This document shows, one piece after another, positions 35,314 through 48,140 of a stretch of 64,000 nucleotides of DNA; positions within the stretch are counted from its first letter, which is position 1; every line of letters begins with the position of its first letter. The position numbers were made by a program, and so were the translations under genes. Under the pieces are notes generated by a model, which saw only the letters and a program-made list of their open reading frames with translations, did not search any database and was not told where the DNA came from. Source of the stretch: Adiantum capillus-veneris (lineage: Eukaryota; Streptophyta; Polypodiopsida; Polypodiales; Pteridaceae); NCBI GenBank assembly GCA_014529385.2, contig CM043952.1, positions 150,935,057 through 150,999,056 on the forward strand, written 5' to 3'.

Positions 35314-35446
35314 TGGTGGAAGAGATGAGAGAGAAGCATGCGGCGTTTAGGAATATTCAACAGATTCAATGTTAGAGAGAAAATGAGACAATGAGTAACA
35401 CAACAAAACTTGATCTATTTCATTATCAAAAACGAGTTGCATAAGC

Positions 35447-37130
35447 TTAGCTGTACATATCAATGGTGAAGAAGGTACATCCTTCTCTCCTAACAACAAC
35501 ACGTGCGCCATGGGATTTGAACATCAAGTTGTTGTGCTCATAGCTACACTTCAGTGATGGTCCTAAGCTATGCAACCATTCCCTACCAAGGACCACGTCT
35601 GCCCTCTCCATGTTCATAACCTGAAAATCCATGGATGTGGAGTAGCCTGGTACTTTCAACGGAACAACTCGGACTTGAGTATCCCAGATTTCGGCATCAT
35701 GTCCATTCATCATTGCTACCTTGTAGCGGTGGGTACCCAGAGTTTGAGGCAATTTGAGTTTTTTCACCAATCCATAATTGATAAAATTGTGAGTAGCACC
35801 GTCATCTACCAAGATGTGCACCTTGTGCCCTTGCAGAGATCTGTGCATACGTACTAACTCATGTGGTCCAAAGGTATGTTGCCACATGGAAGTTGTGAGA
35901 TAGTATTCATGCACCACCTCGGTGTGTGTTACTTCCATTGTAGAGAATCGTGAGGAAGACTCAAGAGGCATCAATTGCACCGTGTGCACTGCTTTCTCCT
36001 TGCCATGAGCAGTAGATTTCCCCTTGGGATAATCCTTTTTGCCATGACCACTTCCCAAGAATTGGAAACATAATTTCTCTTTCTTAGCTTTATCAAAGTC
36101 CTCAGGAGAGAGAGAACCTCTGGACCCCATGAGTTTTTTAGATGCTTCACAAGTGGCTACTATAAATTTCCTTTTATTGTGCTTGTACTGTGTGCGTGTA
36201 TTACCATGTGTATTAACAGGAACGTGATTATGATGTGATTTCTTTTCATCTCGATCATCGTGAATATGTGCTTTCACTATGGCTTCCTCAAGTGTTTTAG
36301 GGTCTTGAGTCTTGACGTGCTTCTTAAGCTCCGGCGTCAGACCATGAATAAACCCACGTACTTGCTGAAAGGTGTCTAGGCCTTCCAACTTGAGGATAAC
36401 ATCCCGATAGTGCAATATATATTCAAGTAATGATGGGTATTGGCGCATGGAACACGCGTCCCAAGCCGTCCAATTTCGATCTGCCTCATTTGTAGGCAAT
36501 AATTCTTTGTGAAACATAGTTTCAAAAGCTGCCCAACTCTGTGGTATGATATTCTTCTCCTTGAGAGACATCCACCATTTGTAGGCCTTGCCTTCTAGAG
36601 TTAAAACTTGTTTGCAGTGCTCTGTCTGCATCCGGAGTATGTCGTAAGGCATGAATTCCATCCCGCTTGCTGAGAAAGATATTCACTGCATCCTTATTTC
36701 GATCTCTGTCTTCTCCCTTAAAAGTTGGTGGTTTGGTGTTTTTCAACAACTCATCCACCTCTTTTGCAGTGAGAGTGTGCAAAGCATCGGCAGATAGACC
36801 TTGTCCATGATCAGAGGGGCCTTGCCCCTGTGTAGCAACGTGCTTATGCATATGCGTGTCAGCAAGACCCTTGGACTGTTTTTGCATTAATTGTATCACT
36901 AACGTGGATAATTTAGTGACGTTTTCATTTAAAGATGCAAAATTTCCTTCCATGACTGATATGCATGTCTGAAGTGCACGAAATTCTTGAATATCAAGCA
37001 GTTCATAAGCGTCGTCACCCGCCGTAGCGTCGTGGGCACTCTCCGTGAGAGCATCTGGCCCCGAGCCATCACGGGCAGGATCAAATATATTACGCTCGAA
37101 ATCAAAAGTCATATTGATATCTGAATCCAT
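35447..37130 (-). pseudogene. Chromovirus gag and aspartic protease, one frameshift
   Basis: 36522-37130 is the gag N-terminus with a coiled-coil-like central segment (LQTCISVMEGNFASLNENVT). It shifts frame at about 36650 into 35447-36661, which holds the Retrotrans_gag core (GKAYKWWMSLKEKNIIPQSW, LLEYILHYRDVILKLEGLDT). The knuckle is degenerate (LCFQFLGSGHGKKDYPK: second and fourth cysteines lost). The protease follows with the DDGAT active site (HILVDDGATHNFINYGLVKK) and the ADVVLGREWLHSLG flap-end motif. Confidence 0.88.
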
Positions 37131-37916
37131 GGAAACACCGTGCAGTGGAAGGAGCAGAAGAAAAAATACCTTGAGTTGAGGAAAATTAATCCCGTAGTTG
37201 TAATTGGCACCGCCAAGGTTAATTATCCGTGCTAATTACGTCAATTGTCCAAATTGAAATCGATCCGAAATTCCAACCGTGCAAGTACTTGATTTGGACA
37301 CGTCGTAGCCAAATCGAGTGTGAGTGGTATTGCTTTCAACCGCAATTAATTTGAGAAATACCGTCGCCAATGAATCCCTTTGAGAAGCTTTATCGAATTG
37401 CTGATTTTTTGCAATAGGCACGCAGGGATTTTATGTACTTGCCGTGTACTTTTCTGCCCCCTTCGTCGATCAAAGTCGAATACGTGCTCACGAAGTTCGG
37501 TGACGAAGCTTGTCGCTCGTTGCGGGTGTGTAACCACCCTAAATATCAATTTAAGTCCTAAGGCCCTTGGCCTTAGGCATTTGTATGTGAACACATGGCT
37601 TCAAAAACGCCATAGCCAGCGAGCAGGCAGCGCGAGAGCAGGGGAAGGTTGAGGGGGAGTTGTGTGATGCGAGGCGGGCGTCGACCCTGTGTTGATTGTT
37701 GTCCAGCATCCCGGTGCGCTCCTGTTGAGCCTGCGCGCGCTCGGTTTGGTGCTCCTTCACCCAGCGGCTCCCCTTGCCAAGCCCGCCTGCACACGGGGTT
37801 CAATCTCGTCGTCATCCCTTAGCAAGAGATAGGCTCCACGGCTTCGACCACATCATGCAAGGCCTTGTGTGGCTAAAAATCACCACGCCTTCCTTTTTCC
37901 CAAAAATAGCAACTTG

Positions 37917-37928
37917 GCTCTGATACCA
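37917..37928 (-). other. tRNA-iMet primer-binding site of the chromovirus
   Basis: Minus-strand TGGTATCAGAGC lies one base inside the 5' LTR. Confidence 0.92.
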
Positions 37929-37929
37929 G

Positions 37930-38060
37930 TGTAAGACTAGGGGAACTAATGCCTTGGAGTCCACCACCCAACCTCCCACTATATAGCAAGCTCCTAGCCC
38001 TTTGCCCTAGTTTGACTCCCTTTCCACACTGCCTAGTCTGGCCTTGCCCTTGTCGTGACA
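37930..38060 (-). repeat. 5' LTR of the chromovirus
   Basis: 131 bp, TGTAAGACTAGGGG…GTCGTGACA on plus. This is very short for a gypsy LTR. The TAAAA target copy follows it. Confidence 0.92.
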
Positions 38061-38998
38061 TAAAATTCAAGAGAACCTAAGCATGTTGGCACAGCATACT
38101 TTCAGGCTTAAAACGCAGTATGAAGAAAAGTTTTGTAGCATTTGGTTCCCCAATATTACTCCATTACCTGTTACACAAGCCTTGTGATCTTATCACTTTT
38201 AAAGATTATTTTTATTTGCTTGTTTGTTATTTCTATTTCAATAGGTTGAAAGAAAAGCACTCTCTTTCAGCTTATCAATAAAAACTCTTATGCAATATTA
38301 GTTTATTTTTACTAAAAATCAATTCCTTCTATTTGGAAGGCCTTTGTGATTCTTCACCATGTTTCCAAAGAATCATTTAAAAGCTGACTGTATTTGGCCC
38401 CGTCCCCTCGAAGCATAGCCACCATCCAAAAGCACCGTGATGGATGCACTTCCCACCACGACATAATTGCTCCTTTTACTTATCTCGCATCCTCAAGCAC
38501 TCCTCCTTGGAGCTTTCACTCTTTAGCAATTCCTAATACTATTTGCGATATGTCTAATAGGAAAAATTAATAGTTTTACCATTAGCTTTGCTTATTATGC
38601 TTAGGTTAAGTTGTTCACCTAGAACTATTTCTTACAAGTAGTAAAGTTCAAGAAAGCCTAAGCATGTTGGTACACCATACTTTCAAGCTTCAAAGGCAAT
38701 ATGAAGAAAAATTTTGTAGCATTTGGTTCCTCAATATTGCTCCATCACCCATCACCCATTACAGAGGCCTTGTGATCTTATCACTTTTAAAGATAAATTT
38801 TCTTTGCTAGTTTGTTATTTCTATTTCAATAGCTTGAAAGAAAAGATCCTCTATCAGCTTATCAATAAACTACTAGACTCTTATGAAATAGTAGTTTATT
38901 TTTACCACTAAATCAATTCCTTTTGTTTGGAAGGCCTTTGTGACTCCTTACCATGCTTCCAAAGAATCATTTAAAACCTAGTGTATTTGCGCGCCCCG

Positions 38999-39029
<31 letters not shown>

Positions 39030-41354
39030 CCCCCCCCCCCTTTCTCTCCCTTTTGAAGCATACCCACCATCCAAAAGCACCCTAATGGATGCACTTTCCA
39101 CTCGGGCCTACTTGCACCTTTTACTTATCTCTCATCCTCAATCACTCCTCCTCAGAGCTTTCACTCTTTAGAAAATTCTTAATCCTATGTGTTATAAGTC
39201 TTATAAGAAAAAATTAATGATTTTTCCATTAGCTTTGCTTGTTATGTTGAGGTTGAGTTGTGCACCTAGAACCATTTCTTACAAGATATAAAATTAAAGA
39301 GAACCTAAGCATGTTGGCGCACCATACCTTCAAGCTTCAAAGGCAATATGAAGAAGAGTTTGTAGCATTTGGTTCCACACTATTACTCCATTACCCATTA
39401 TGTAGGCCTTGTGATCTTATCACTTTTAAAAGATTAATTTTCTTTGCTTGTTTGTTATTGCTATTTCAATAGGATAAAAGAAAAGAGCTCTCTATCAACT
39501 TATTAATAAACTACTAGACTCTTATGCAATATTAGTTTATTTTTACCAGTAAATCAATTCCTTTTATTTGGAAGGCCTTTGTGATTCCTCAACATGTTTC
39601 AAAAGAATCATTTAAAAACCTAGTGTATTTGGCCCCGGCCTGGCCCCAGCCCTTTGAAGCATTGCTAGCATCCAAAAGACCTTGATGGATGCACCTGCTA
39701 GTGGGGCCTAATTGCACCTTTTACTTATCTCCCATCCTCAAGCACTCCTCCTCGGAGCTTTCACTCTTTAGCAAATTCTTGATCCTATGTGATATACGTC
39801 TGATAGAAAAAATTGTGATTTTGCCATTAGCTTTGCTTGTTATGTTGAGGTTGAGTTGTTCACCTAGAACTATTTATTACAAGAAGTAAAATTCAAGAAA
39901 ACTTAAGCATGTTGGCACACCATACTTCAAGCTTCAAAGGGAATGTGAACAAAATTTTTGTAGCATTTGGTCCCCCAATATCACTCCGTGAGCCGTTACG
40001 CATGCTTTGTGATCTTATCATTTCAAAGATTAATTTTCATTGCTGGTTTGTTAAATTTCTATTTCAATATGTTGAAAGAAAAGAATTCTTTATCAGTTTA
40101 TCAATAAACTACTCGACTCTTATGCAATATTAGTTTATTTTTACTAGTAAATCAATTCCTTTTATTTGGAAGGCCTTTGAGATATCTCACCATGTTTCCA
40201 AGGAATCATTTAAAAACCTAGTGTATTTGGCCCCTGCCCCTTGAAGCATAGCCACAATCCAAAAGCACCCTAATGGATGCACTTCCCACTTGGGCCTAGG
40301 TGCACCTTATACTTATCTCGCATCCTCAAGCACTCCTCTTTGGAGCTTTCTCTCTTTAGCAGATTCCTAATCCTATATCCTATACATCTCATAGGAATAA
40401 TTAATGATTTTCCCATTAGCTTTTCTTATTATGATGAGGTTGAGTTGTTCACCTAGAACTATTTCTTACAAGAAGTAAAATTCAAGAGAACCTAGACATG
40501 TTGGCACACCGTACTTTCAAGCTTCAAAGGCAATATGTAGCAAATTTTGTAGCATTTGATTCCCAATATTACTCAATTACCCATTACGTAAACCTTGTGA
40601 TCTTATCACTTTTAACGATTAATTTTATTTGCTTGTTTGTTATTTCTATTTCAATAGGTTGAAACAAAAGAGCTCTCTATCAACTTACCAATAAACTACT
40701 AGACTCTTATGCAATATTGATTTATTTTTACCAGTAAATCAATTCCTTTTATTTGGAAGGCCTTTGTGATTGCTCACCGTGTTTCCAAAGAATCATTTAA
40801 AAACCTGAGTATTTGGCCTTGGCTCCTTGAGGCATAGTCACCATCCAAAGCATGTTGATGGATGCACTTCCCACTGGGGCTAATTTGCACCTTTTACTTA
40901 TGTCACAACCTCAAACACTCCTCCTCGGAGCTTTCACTCTTTAGCAGATTCCTAATCCTATGTGCTATACATCTCATAAGAGAAATTAACGATTTTCCCA
41001 TTACTTTTTCTTGCTATGTTGAGGTTGAGTTGTTCACCTAGAACTATTTCTTACAAGAAGTAAAATTCAAGAGCATCTAAGCATGTTGGCACACCGTATT
41101 TTCAAGTTTCAAAGGAAATATGAAGAAAATTTTTGTAGGGATTTGGTTCCCCAATATTACTCCATTACCCTTTACGTAGGCCTTGTCATCTCATCACTTT
41201 TAAAGATGAATTTACTCTGGTTGTTTGTTATCTCTATTTCAATAGGTTGAAAGAAAAGAGCTCTTTATCAGCTTATTTCTAAACTACTAGAATCTTATGC
41301 AATATTAGATTATTTTTACCAGTAAATCGGTTCCTTTTATTTGGAAGGCCTTTG
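38061..41354. repeat. ~590-bp tandem repeat, about 5.5 units
   Basis: The anchor AAGCATGTTGGCACACCATA (with variants) recurs near 38085, 38665, 39308, 39906, 40494 and 41079, giving a period of about 580-600 bp; the unit at 38660-39300 is longer because of a ~40-base C run (38998-39041). Other anchors are TTTATTTGGAAGGCCTTTG and CACCTAGAACTATTTCTTAC. Units are diverged by eye by 5-15%. No coding potential is shared across units. Confidence 0.9.
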
Positions 41355-41628
41355 GGGTGATAGCATGTTTAGGTAATACCAAAAAGGAGTGTCTTGGACA
41401 CTCCTTTGGGAGGAGATGAAATGGGTGGTGGGTTATTCATTTTCATTTCATATAAAGAAAAGATAAAATCTTTTTGGTTGAGAGGTTGGAATTTTGGCTG
41501 GAAATTCCATTTCACTTTAATACTAAAGCTTAAAGTAGCAAATTGTCTACGCATTTAAATTCCCTCTCGCCGCCACTCCTCTGGGCTCTCTGCAACGCTG
41601 CCTCAATGGGTCCCTCCACCTCTTGTGC

Positions 41629-41633
<5 letters not shown>

Positions 41634-41715
<82 letters not shown>

Positions 41716-41754
41716 CCTCTGTGTCGAGCTCGTGCAGCGTCTACGCCCTCAATG

Positions 41755-41835
<81 letters not shown>

Positions 41836-41882
41836 CAAAGCCTCTGTTGTCGAGCTCGTGCAGCGTCTACGCCCTCAATGCT

Positions 41883-41939
<57 letters not shown>

Positions 41940-41984
41940 CATAGCCTCTGTTGTCGAGCTCGTGCAGCGTCTACGCCCTCAATG

Positions 41985-42058
<74 letters not shown>
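41634..42058. repeat. Composite (CT)n / 52-bp minisatellite
   Basis: Three near-identical ~50-bp blocks (GTCGAGCTCGTGCAGCGTCT…CCTCAATGCTCCCT) at about 41711, 41836 and 41940 alternate with long (CT)n tracts; a (TA)n run of about 40 bases closes the array. Each block-plus-tract unit is about 105-125 bp. Large Ser-Leu frames here are artefacts. Confidence 0.9.
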
Positions 42059-42061
<3 letters not shown>

Positions 42062-42113
42062 TACTATGGCACTGTTTTGACTGTCTTCATTGTCGTGTCA
42101 ATAGCATCCTTGC

Positions 42114-45100
42114 ATGTTCCACATGGAATCACAATATAATACTCATAATGGCAGTACAAACCCCCTTTACCTTCCTCCATTATGTGCTACACAGCATATC
42201 CCAAGGGATCTTCTGTTGAGTCTACAAAACTACTGGGCTGCAAAGAAGAGGGAACAAAGAAACATGCAAAAAAGGATGGCACGAGTGCGAGAGGATGGTG
42301 ACATTGATGAGCAGGAGGCAAAGAAAATCTGTAGGGCAGTTGCTAAGTGTTGGCGTAATCAAACAATCCGGCTTTTTGAGGGCCTTTAATGGAGCATTCT
42401 ACTGAAACTTCTCAGTCATCCAATGTTCTCAGTGTTGCAACCCACATCGGAGACAGTTGGGAGGCCGATTTTCTCTAACAATTGTCATACATTGTAAGGT
42501 AAAGACTCCTCGTTCAAACAATGAGTTATTTTTGAAACGGGCTATTGTCATGGCATGCCTCAATGGGGCTGACAATGTAATGAGCAACAATGATGTTGCA
42601 AAGGCATTAGAACTTCATCGAAGAAATGTCGCAGGAGCCAGTTTCCAGCTGCAAATTGATATGGAGGAGGGGTCACTTCCTTTAGACACGTGCCAACATC
42701 AACAACATAGGACCAGTACCTTAACAATCAAAATTAGAGAAATTGTGTTTCAATTCTCGTCATTGGAAACCCGCATCCCCCCAAACAAGAAAGATGTTCA
42801 AAAGAGAATCGACAGGAGGGCACATGTGGTGCATCCGGTGCATCTTCTTGATTTACCTCAGGTATATCAGCCAGAACATCTTCAAAGTGTGTCACAATGC
42901 TTTACTTAGTAATTTTGGGTGCTTGCAAAAGCTTTGAAATGATTTATAAGTGTCTCAAAGTGCATCACTTAGAGCCGACAAATGCTTGAAAGCACCAAAA
43001 AGTACATCTCTGTGTGCATGAAAGCGCCAAAAAGTGCTTCAAAGTATTTCAGAGCGCTTCCAAAGTGCAATAAAGTGCTTCATGGTGCTTGAAAGTTCCA
43101 CAAAGTACATTAGAGTGCTTCAGAGTGCTTTCTAAACTCTAAAGTTCTTTGGAGTGTTATAGAGTGCCATAAGTGCCTCAGAATGCTCTTAAATAGCACT
43201 GAAGTGCTTTCAAAGAGCCCTTAAAGTGTACTTCAAAGTGCTTTCAAGTGCCCAAAAGTGCTTTAAATTGTTGCAGAGTGCTTCAAGTACTTTAGAGTGC
43301 TTCAGAGTGCTTGAAAGCGTCAAAAAGTGCTTTACAGTGCTTCAACATGCTTCAAAGTGCCACACAGTACTATTTAGAGCACCAAAGTGTCCCAAAGTGC
43401 TTCATAGTGCTTTAAAAGTTCTTCATAGTGCTTGAAATTTCCATAAAGTGCTTCATAGTGCTTAAAAGTGCCACAGAGTGCCTCAGAGTGCTTTGAAGTG
43501 TCACAAGGTGCTTGAAAGTGCTTTAAAAGTGCCACCAAGTAGTTAAGAGTGCTTCCAAAGTGCACCAGAGTAGTTCAAAGTGGACCAAATAGTTAAGAGT
43601 TCTTCCAAAGTGCACCAAGTAGTTAAGAGTGCTTCCAAAGTGCACCAAAGTAGTTCAAAGTGCACCAAAGTGCTGGTAAAGTGCTATCAAAGTGCTATCA
43701 AGTGCCACAAAGTGCCTCAGAGTGCTCTTAAAGTGCACTGAAGTGCTTCAGAGTGCTTTCAAGTGCCCCAAAGTGCTTTACAATGTACAGAGTGCTTCAA
43801 AGGGCACCAAAGTGCATGACAGGTTGCTTGAAAGTGCCACAAAGTGCTTCATAATACTTTCAAGTGTCCCAAAGTGCCTCAGAGTTCTCTTAAAGTGCAT
43901 TGAAGTACTTCAGAGTGCTTTCAAGTGTCCCAAAGTGCTTCACAGTGCTGCAGAGTGCTTCAAAGGGCACCAAAGTGCTTAAAAGTGCTCCAAATTATCC
44001 AAGTGCACTGAAGTGCTTTACTAGTGGACACCAACTCCCACTCTTCACCAACTCCCACTGCTCAACCAATCCCACCTCACTTTGGTTAAAAAGGTGGAGA
44101 AATGACATACCTACTTTTGTGAAATACACCCCAAGGTGGTAGTATGTAAGTGTTGCAACTAGATTTTAGTACTTTATACTATTTTTGAATGTCTTTTATG
44201 TGGTAGAGGATTTGTACATGTGGTTCCAGGAGGTTCATCCTAGCATTAGGATGTCCCTTAGATGCTTTGAGGGTCTGAAGCCATACTTCGTATGCAAGTT
44301 GAAGGACCACAACACCTGTTGTTGTGAATACCATGTTCAACTTGTTTACTTGAAGGAATGCTTAGATTAGATGTGTCATGGAAGATACGGGCTACATGGA
44401 ACGTCATACTTTTGCAGGTGTCTTGTGTGCAGTCCGAGTGGTGGAATAGCGCAATGCACAACATCAAAAACCACTTTTTCATCCTTGAAAAAACTATGGG
44501 AGTCTGTATTGTGCCCAAAGCCAACTGATAGTGCTTTTCACCGCAACAAATTTCTTTTGGGAACATGCACTAAAAGCGGGATTGAAAGGCTCTTGTTGTG
44601 TCCCGTTGAAGAGAGTGATGGTATCTCTAGAATGACTATCAAACTTTTTGACAAGGTTCTTACACAAGAAAAGGATGAAGAAGGTCTAGATAAATGTCAA
44701 AAAGACCTCGTGGCTCAACAGCTCAATCCAATGTGTTTCATATCTGTGCTCCGAGGGAAACTAGGGAAGTTCATCAAACACAACTACTTGTACAGGTGGC
44801 AAGCTCAACAGTTGAAGGAGTGTTTAGCCAATTTTCCTGATGATGTAGTGGTGTCTATAGTGGATTTTGCAGAGAATTACTCCTTCAAGGTGCAGAACGA
44901 GATCCAGTCAATACATTGGTATTCATCTTAGGTCACAATCTTTGTTCACATTTCATACTTACGTGATGCGCTTGGTGCTTTACAAAATACGACTCACTTC
45001 TACATCTCTGACGACAAGACACATGACATTTTGTTTGTGTAGCACTGTTTTCTTTTTCACAATGAATGACTGAAAAGAAACGGCTATAGTGTTAAGCGAC

Positions 45101-46084
45101 ATTGGGTGTGATCGGATGGTGCTGCATCCCAATTCAAAGCAAGGCGGCCATTCTATTTTGTTGCACAATTCATCAATATGACAGGTGTCAAAATGACGCA
45201 CAATTTCTTTGCTTCAGGCCATGGAAAGGGTGAGCACAATGGGGGCTGGTGTATTAGTCAAAAGAGCCCTCACACAGGCATTTGAAATATGACAGGTGGG
45301 AGTTGCATAATGCTTCAAGTGTTGTTGCATTCCTCAATGCAACTCTCAAAAATCAATGCCCACAGACAGACAAGAAATTTGATCGTGCTTTTTGGGAGGT
45401 CAAGCTCAGTGATGTCGATAGAGTAATAGAGTGGGATTGCAAGCGCATGACAGGGTCTCAATCCTAGCATTGTGTCAATGGCTACAGTCAGACGGATATG
45501 CACGGACTAAGAAACATACTGCTCTCTTGCTTTTGTGGTGCGTGCATCAAAGGTCAATGGAGGAGATGTGCCAACAAAAATCATGTGCAGGGGTTGTACT
45601 CACACTTACGGATGAAGGCGATGGAGAATCATTGAGCGAGGATGAGGATTAATACGCCCCCATGTATGCTGGCCACCACGATGACCTGAGTGATGCCTTG
45701 ATGGTTGGTCATAACTTTGCAGTGACTGCAGAGGAGGAGGCAGGTGCAGACTTCTACGTCCTAAAATGCACCAACACAAAGCTCCTGGCAAAAATAGAGG
45801 AAAGGGATCAATGGCACAACATCATTAAGAAAGGTTCATATGTGGTTGAGGGCCTATTCTATGACAAGGTAAATGGCGGAGATGATACTTATGTCCTTTT
45901 GGACAACAAGCCCACTACTCTAATCTACTCCCATTTGGTGCGATGCATCGGTTTTCCATGTCCCCGAGGGAAGGTGAGCATAATGTATATGATATTTCAA
46001 ATGACATATTCGAGCAAATCTATAATAGCATGCCCCCAGAGGAGAACTTGTAAGATTTATCTCTATAAATTTGACTCTGGCTAG
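42114..46084 (+). pseudogene. DDE-type transposase (DFAENYSF/SDG/HGKG family), broken
   Basis: Collinear fragments on plus: a basic N-terminus (42114-42389), a segment ending in TRIPPNKKDVQKRIDRR and VHPVHLLDLPQ (42457-42860), an intron-like gap filled by the first AAGTGCTT array, then WFQEVHPSIRMSLRCFEGLK with CKLKDHNTCCCEYHVQ (44200-44350). A catalytic-type region follows: VVSIVDFAENYSFKVQNEIQ and IHWYSS (44850-44930), SDGAASQFKARRPFYF (45110-45160) and FFASGHGKGEHNGG (45205-45250). C-terminal fragments run to 46084. The DFAENY, SDG-QFK and HGKG blocks form a recurrent set in transposon-derived proteins of animals and some plants and probably hold the acidic residues. At least four stops or frameshifts are present. 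Confidence 0.7.
42950..44020. repeat. AAGTGCTT octamer array 1 (inside transposase intron)
   Basis: Over about 1.07 kb the motif AAGTGCTT and one-base variants (AGTGCTTC, AAAGTGC) recur every 8-20 bases, predominantly in one orientation, with spacers such as CAGAGTGCTTC and CCACAAAGTGC. There is no fixed period. It lies between the donor near 42860 and the next transposase block near 44200. Confidence 0.9.
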
Positions 46085-46239
46085 CACTTTTAAAAGTAGC
46101 TAGCACTTTTTTTTTTTCTAAAGGAGGCAGAGAACTATATTGAAGAGAGTCAGGAAGGACTACATCAAAGCTGGGGGAGGGGGGGGGGGGGGGGACCTAC
46201 TGTCCTCTAAAATTACAGCTAACCACCCCTGCTGAAAAG

Positions 46240-48140
46240 CTAGCACTTTTCACATTAGAGTGATAAAAGACGTCTTTTAAAACACTTGAAAGCAGTTCTA
46301 AGCACTTGGCCAATTGACCAGCACTTTACCAGCCCCCCTGAACCACTTTACTAGCCTCCAAAAACACGTAAAAGCACTTATGACCACTTTATCAGCCCCG
46401 TATACCACTTGACCAACTCATTGGACCACTTAGGACCACCTGACGAGCACTTTATACTACTTGACAAGAACTATGAACCACTTGACCACACCCAAAACCA
46501 CTTGGCCAACACTTTATACCACTTGACAAGCACTCTGAATCACCTGACAAGCACTTTGAACTACTTGACCAATTTTCTGTGGACGATGTGGAAGCTTCTT
46601 TCTCAGCCACTGGCTCAGCTAAACCAACGCACACAATTAGTCTCCACAACAGATTAGTATAAGTTCTATTGTATAAAATGACCAACCTACCTTCAAGCTC
46701 CTCATAAGAATTCCTAAGTGCCTAGCATCTTGCTATATGGGGTATCTCCCATTTACAGTCTGGTACAACACACTTGGGATCAGTCGCGCTGACCACTGAA
46801 AAGCAGAACGAATTTTATATGTGGGCACACGGCAGCTGAAAGACACTGGCCACATATTTTCCCGATAGTTATTGACCACAGGCCACACAATTTCCAGACA
46901 ATAAAACAGTATCCACACTAAATTTAGACTTCGAAGGTGGAGTGGGCACTAGAAGGGCCCTGCCCTCTCTTTTCATGAAGGAGGCCTGCCTTCTGAACTC
47001 ACCAAGCTCCTATCCATTTCCTGAACTATTTTTTATACAAAATTAAAAACAAAGGAAGATTATTGCACAACCAACCATAATGGGGGCCATGCAGGCCCTA
47101 GTAGCAGGCACTTGCAAGCACCTTGGAGCACTTGCTTGAACATTCAAGTACTTGTAGACACTCGTTGCAAGTGCCTGCAAGTGCTCTATCTATCCACTTG
47201 CAGCACTTTGAAAGGCACTTGCTAGCACTCGGAAGCTCTTTTTAGCTTTGAAGCACTTTCATCCACCTGCAAATGCTTGCAGGGTCTTAAAAGCGGTTAA
47301 AAGTGCTTTAAAGTGCCTCAAAATGCTTTGAAGTGATTGCAGAATAAACTTTTAAGCACTTTGAAAGTATTTTGAAGCAATTTTAAGCACTTTCAAGCAC
47401 TTGCAAGACTTTGCAAGTGGTTCAAAGTGCTTTAATGTGCCTGCAACAGGTGGTCCAAAGTGCTTGCAAGTGCATAAAATTTAGGCACTTTTTAGCACTT
47501 GCTGGCATTTGTAGGTGTTTAAAAGTGCTTGGAAGTGCTTGCAGGTGTTCAATTTGTCTACTTGCAGCACTTTGAAAGGCACTTGCTAGCACTAAGAAGC
47601 TCTTTTTATTAGCACTTTGAAGCGTGACTTTCAATTACCTGCAAACTCCTGCAAGTGTTTGCAGGGTCTTAAAATTGCTTCAAAGTGCTTTAAAGTGGTT
47701 AAAAGTGCTCTGAAGTGATACCAGAAAGAACTTTTAATCACTTTGAAAGCATTTTGAAGCAATTTTAATTATTTTGAATCTTCTTCAAGCACTTGCAAGA
47801 GTTTGTGAGTGGTTGAAAGTGCTTCAAAGTGCTTTAATGTGCCAAATGGTGGTTCAAAGTGCTTGCAAGTGCATAAAAGTTAGGCACTTTTTAGCACTTG
47901 CATGCATTTTTAGGTGTTTAAAAGTTCTTGGAAGTGCTTGCAGGTGGTTAAGGTGTTTGCAAGTGCTAAATAGTCAAGCATTTTTTAGCACTTGCAAGCA
48001 CTTTTAACCAATTTATGCACTTGCAAGCACTTGGAGGCATTTCCAGATGTTTGAATGTACTTAAAAGAGCCTGTAGGTGGCTGAAAGTGCTTGCAATGCT
48101 TAAAAGGTGAGCACTCTCAACCACTTTTAGCACTTTCTAT
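46240..48140. repeat. AAGCACTT/AAGTGCTT octamer array 2 with higher-order repeat
   Basis: 46240-46600 is dominated by CACTTGACC and GCACTTTATACCA in the orientation opposite to array 1. After about 500 bases of ordinary sequence (46600-47090), 47095-48140 mixes both orientations. A longer unit of about 358 bp (anchor CACTTGCAGCACTTTGAAAG near 47200 and 47558) is repeated within the last part. It lies between the transposase and the minus-strand gene. Confidence 0.85.

Larger units (their letters stand above)
32210..38060 (-). mobile_element. Complete but inactive gypsy chromovirus with very short LTRs
   Basis: A 5851-bp element with LTRs of 152 and 131 bp, an initiator-Met primer site, gag, protease, reverse transcriptase, RNase H, integrase and a chromodomain in that order on the minus strand, and a purine tract (AAGGGGGGAGTAA on minus) at the 3' LTR. 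The target duplication TAAAA is perfect (32205-32209 and 38061-38065) and lies inside the ~590-bp tandem repeat. LTRs differ by about five substitutions and a ~20-base duplication, so insertion is more recent than that of the TR-GAG element. Several frameshifts and stops inactivate it. Confidence 0.92.

Noticed and set aside
38998..39041. C-rich block as a G-quadruplex or regulatory element
   Set aside because: It occurs in only one unit of the ~590-bp array and is probably homopolymer slippage or an assembly artefact.
42950..44020. AAGTGCTT resembling animal miR-302/miR-17 family seeds
   Set aside because: The match is a short motif in a DNA-transposon array of a plant-like genome, with no precursor structure. 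It is coincidence.
42950..44020. CRISPR-like array
   Set aside because: Repeat units are too short and variable, spacers are irregular and repeat-derived, and the context is a eukaryotic transposon.
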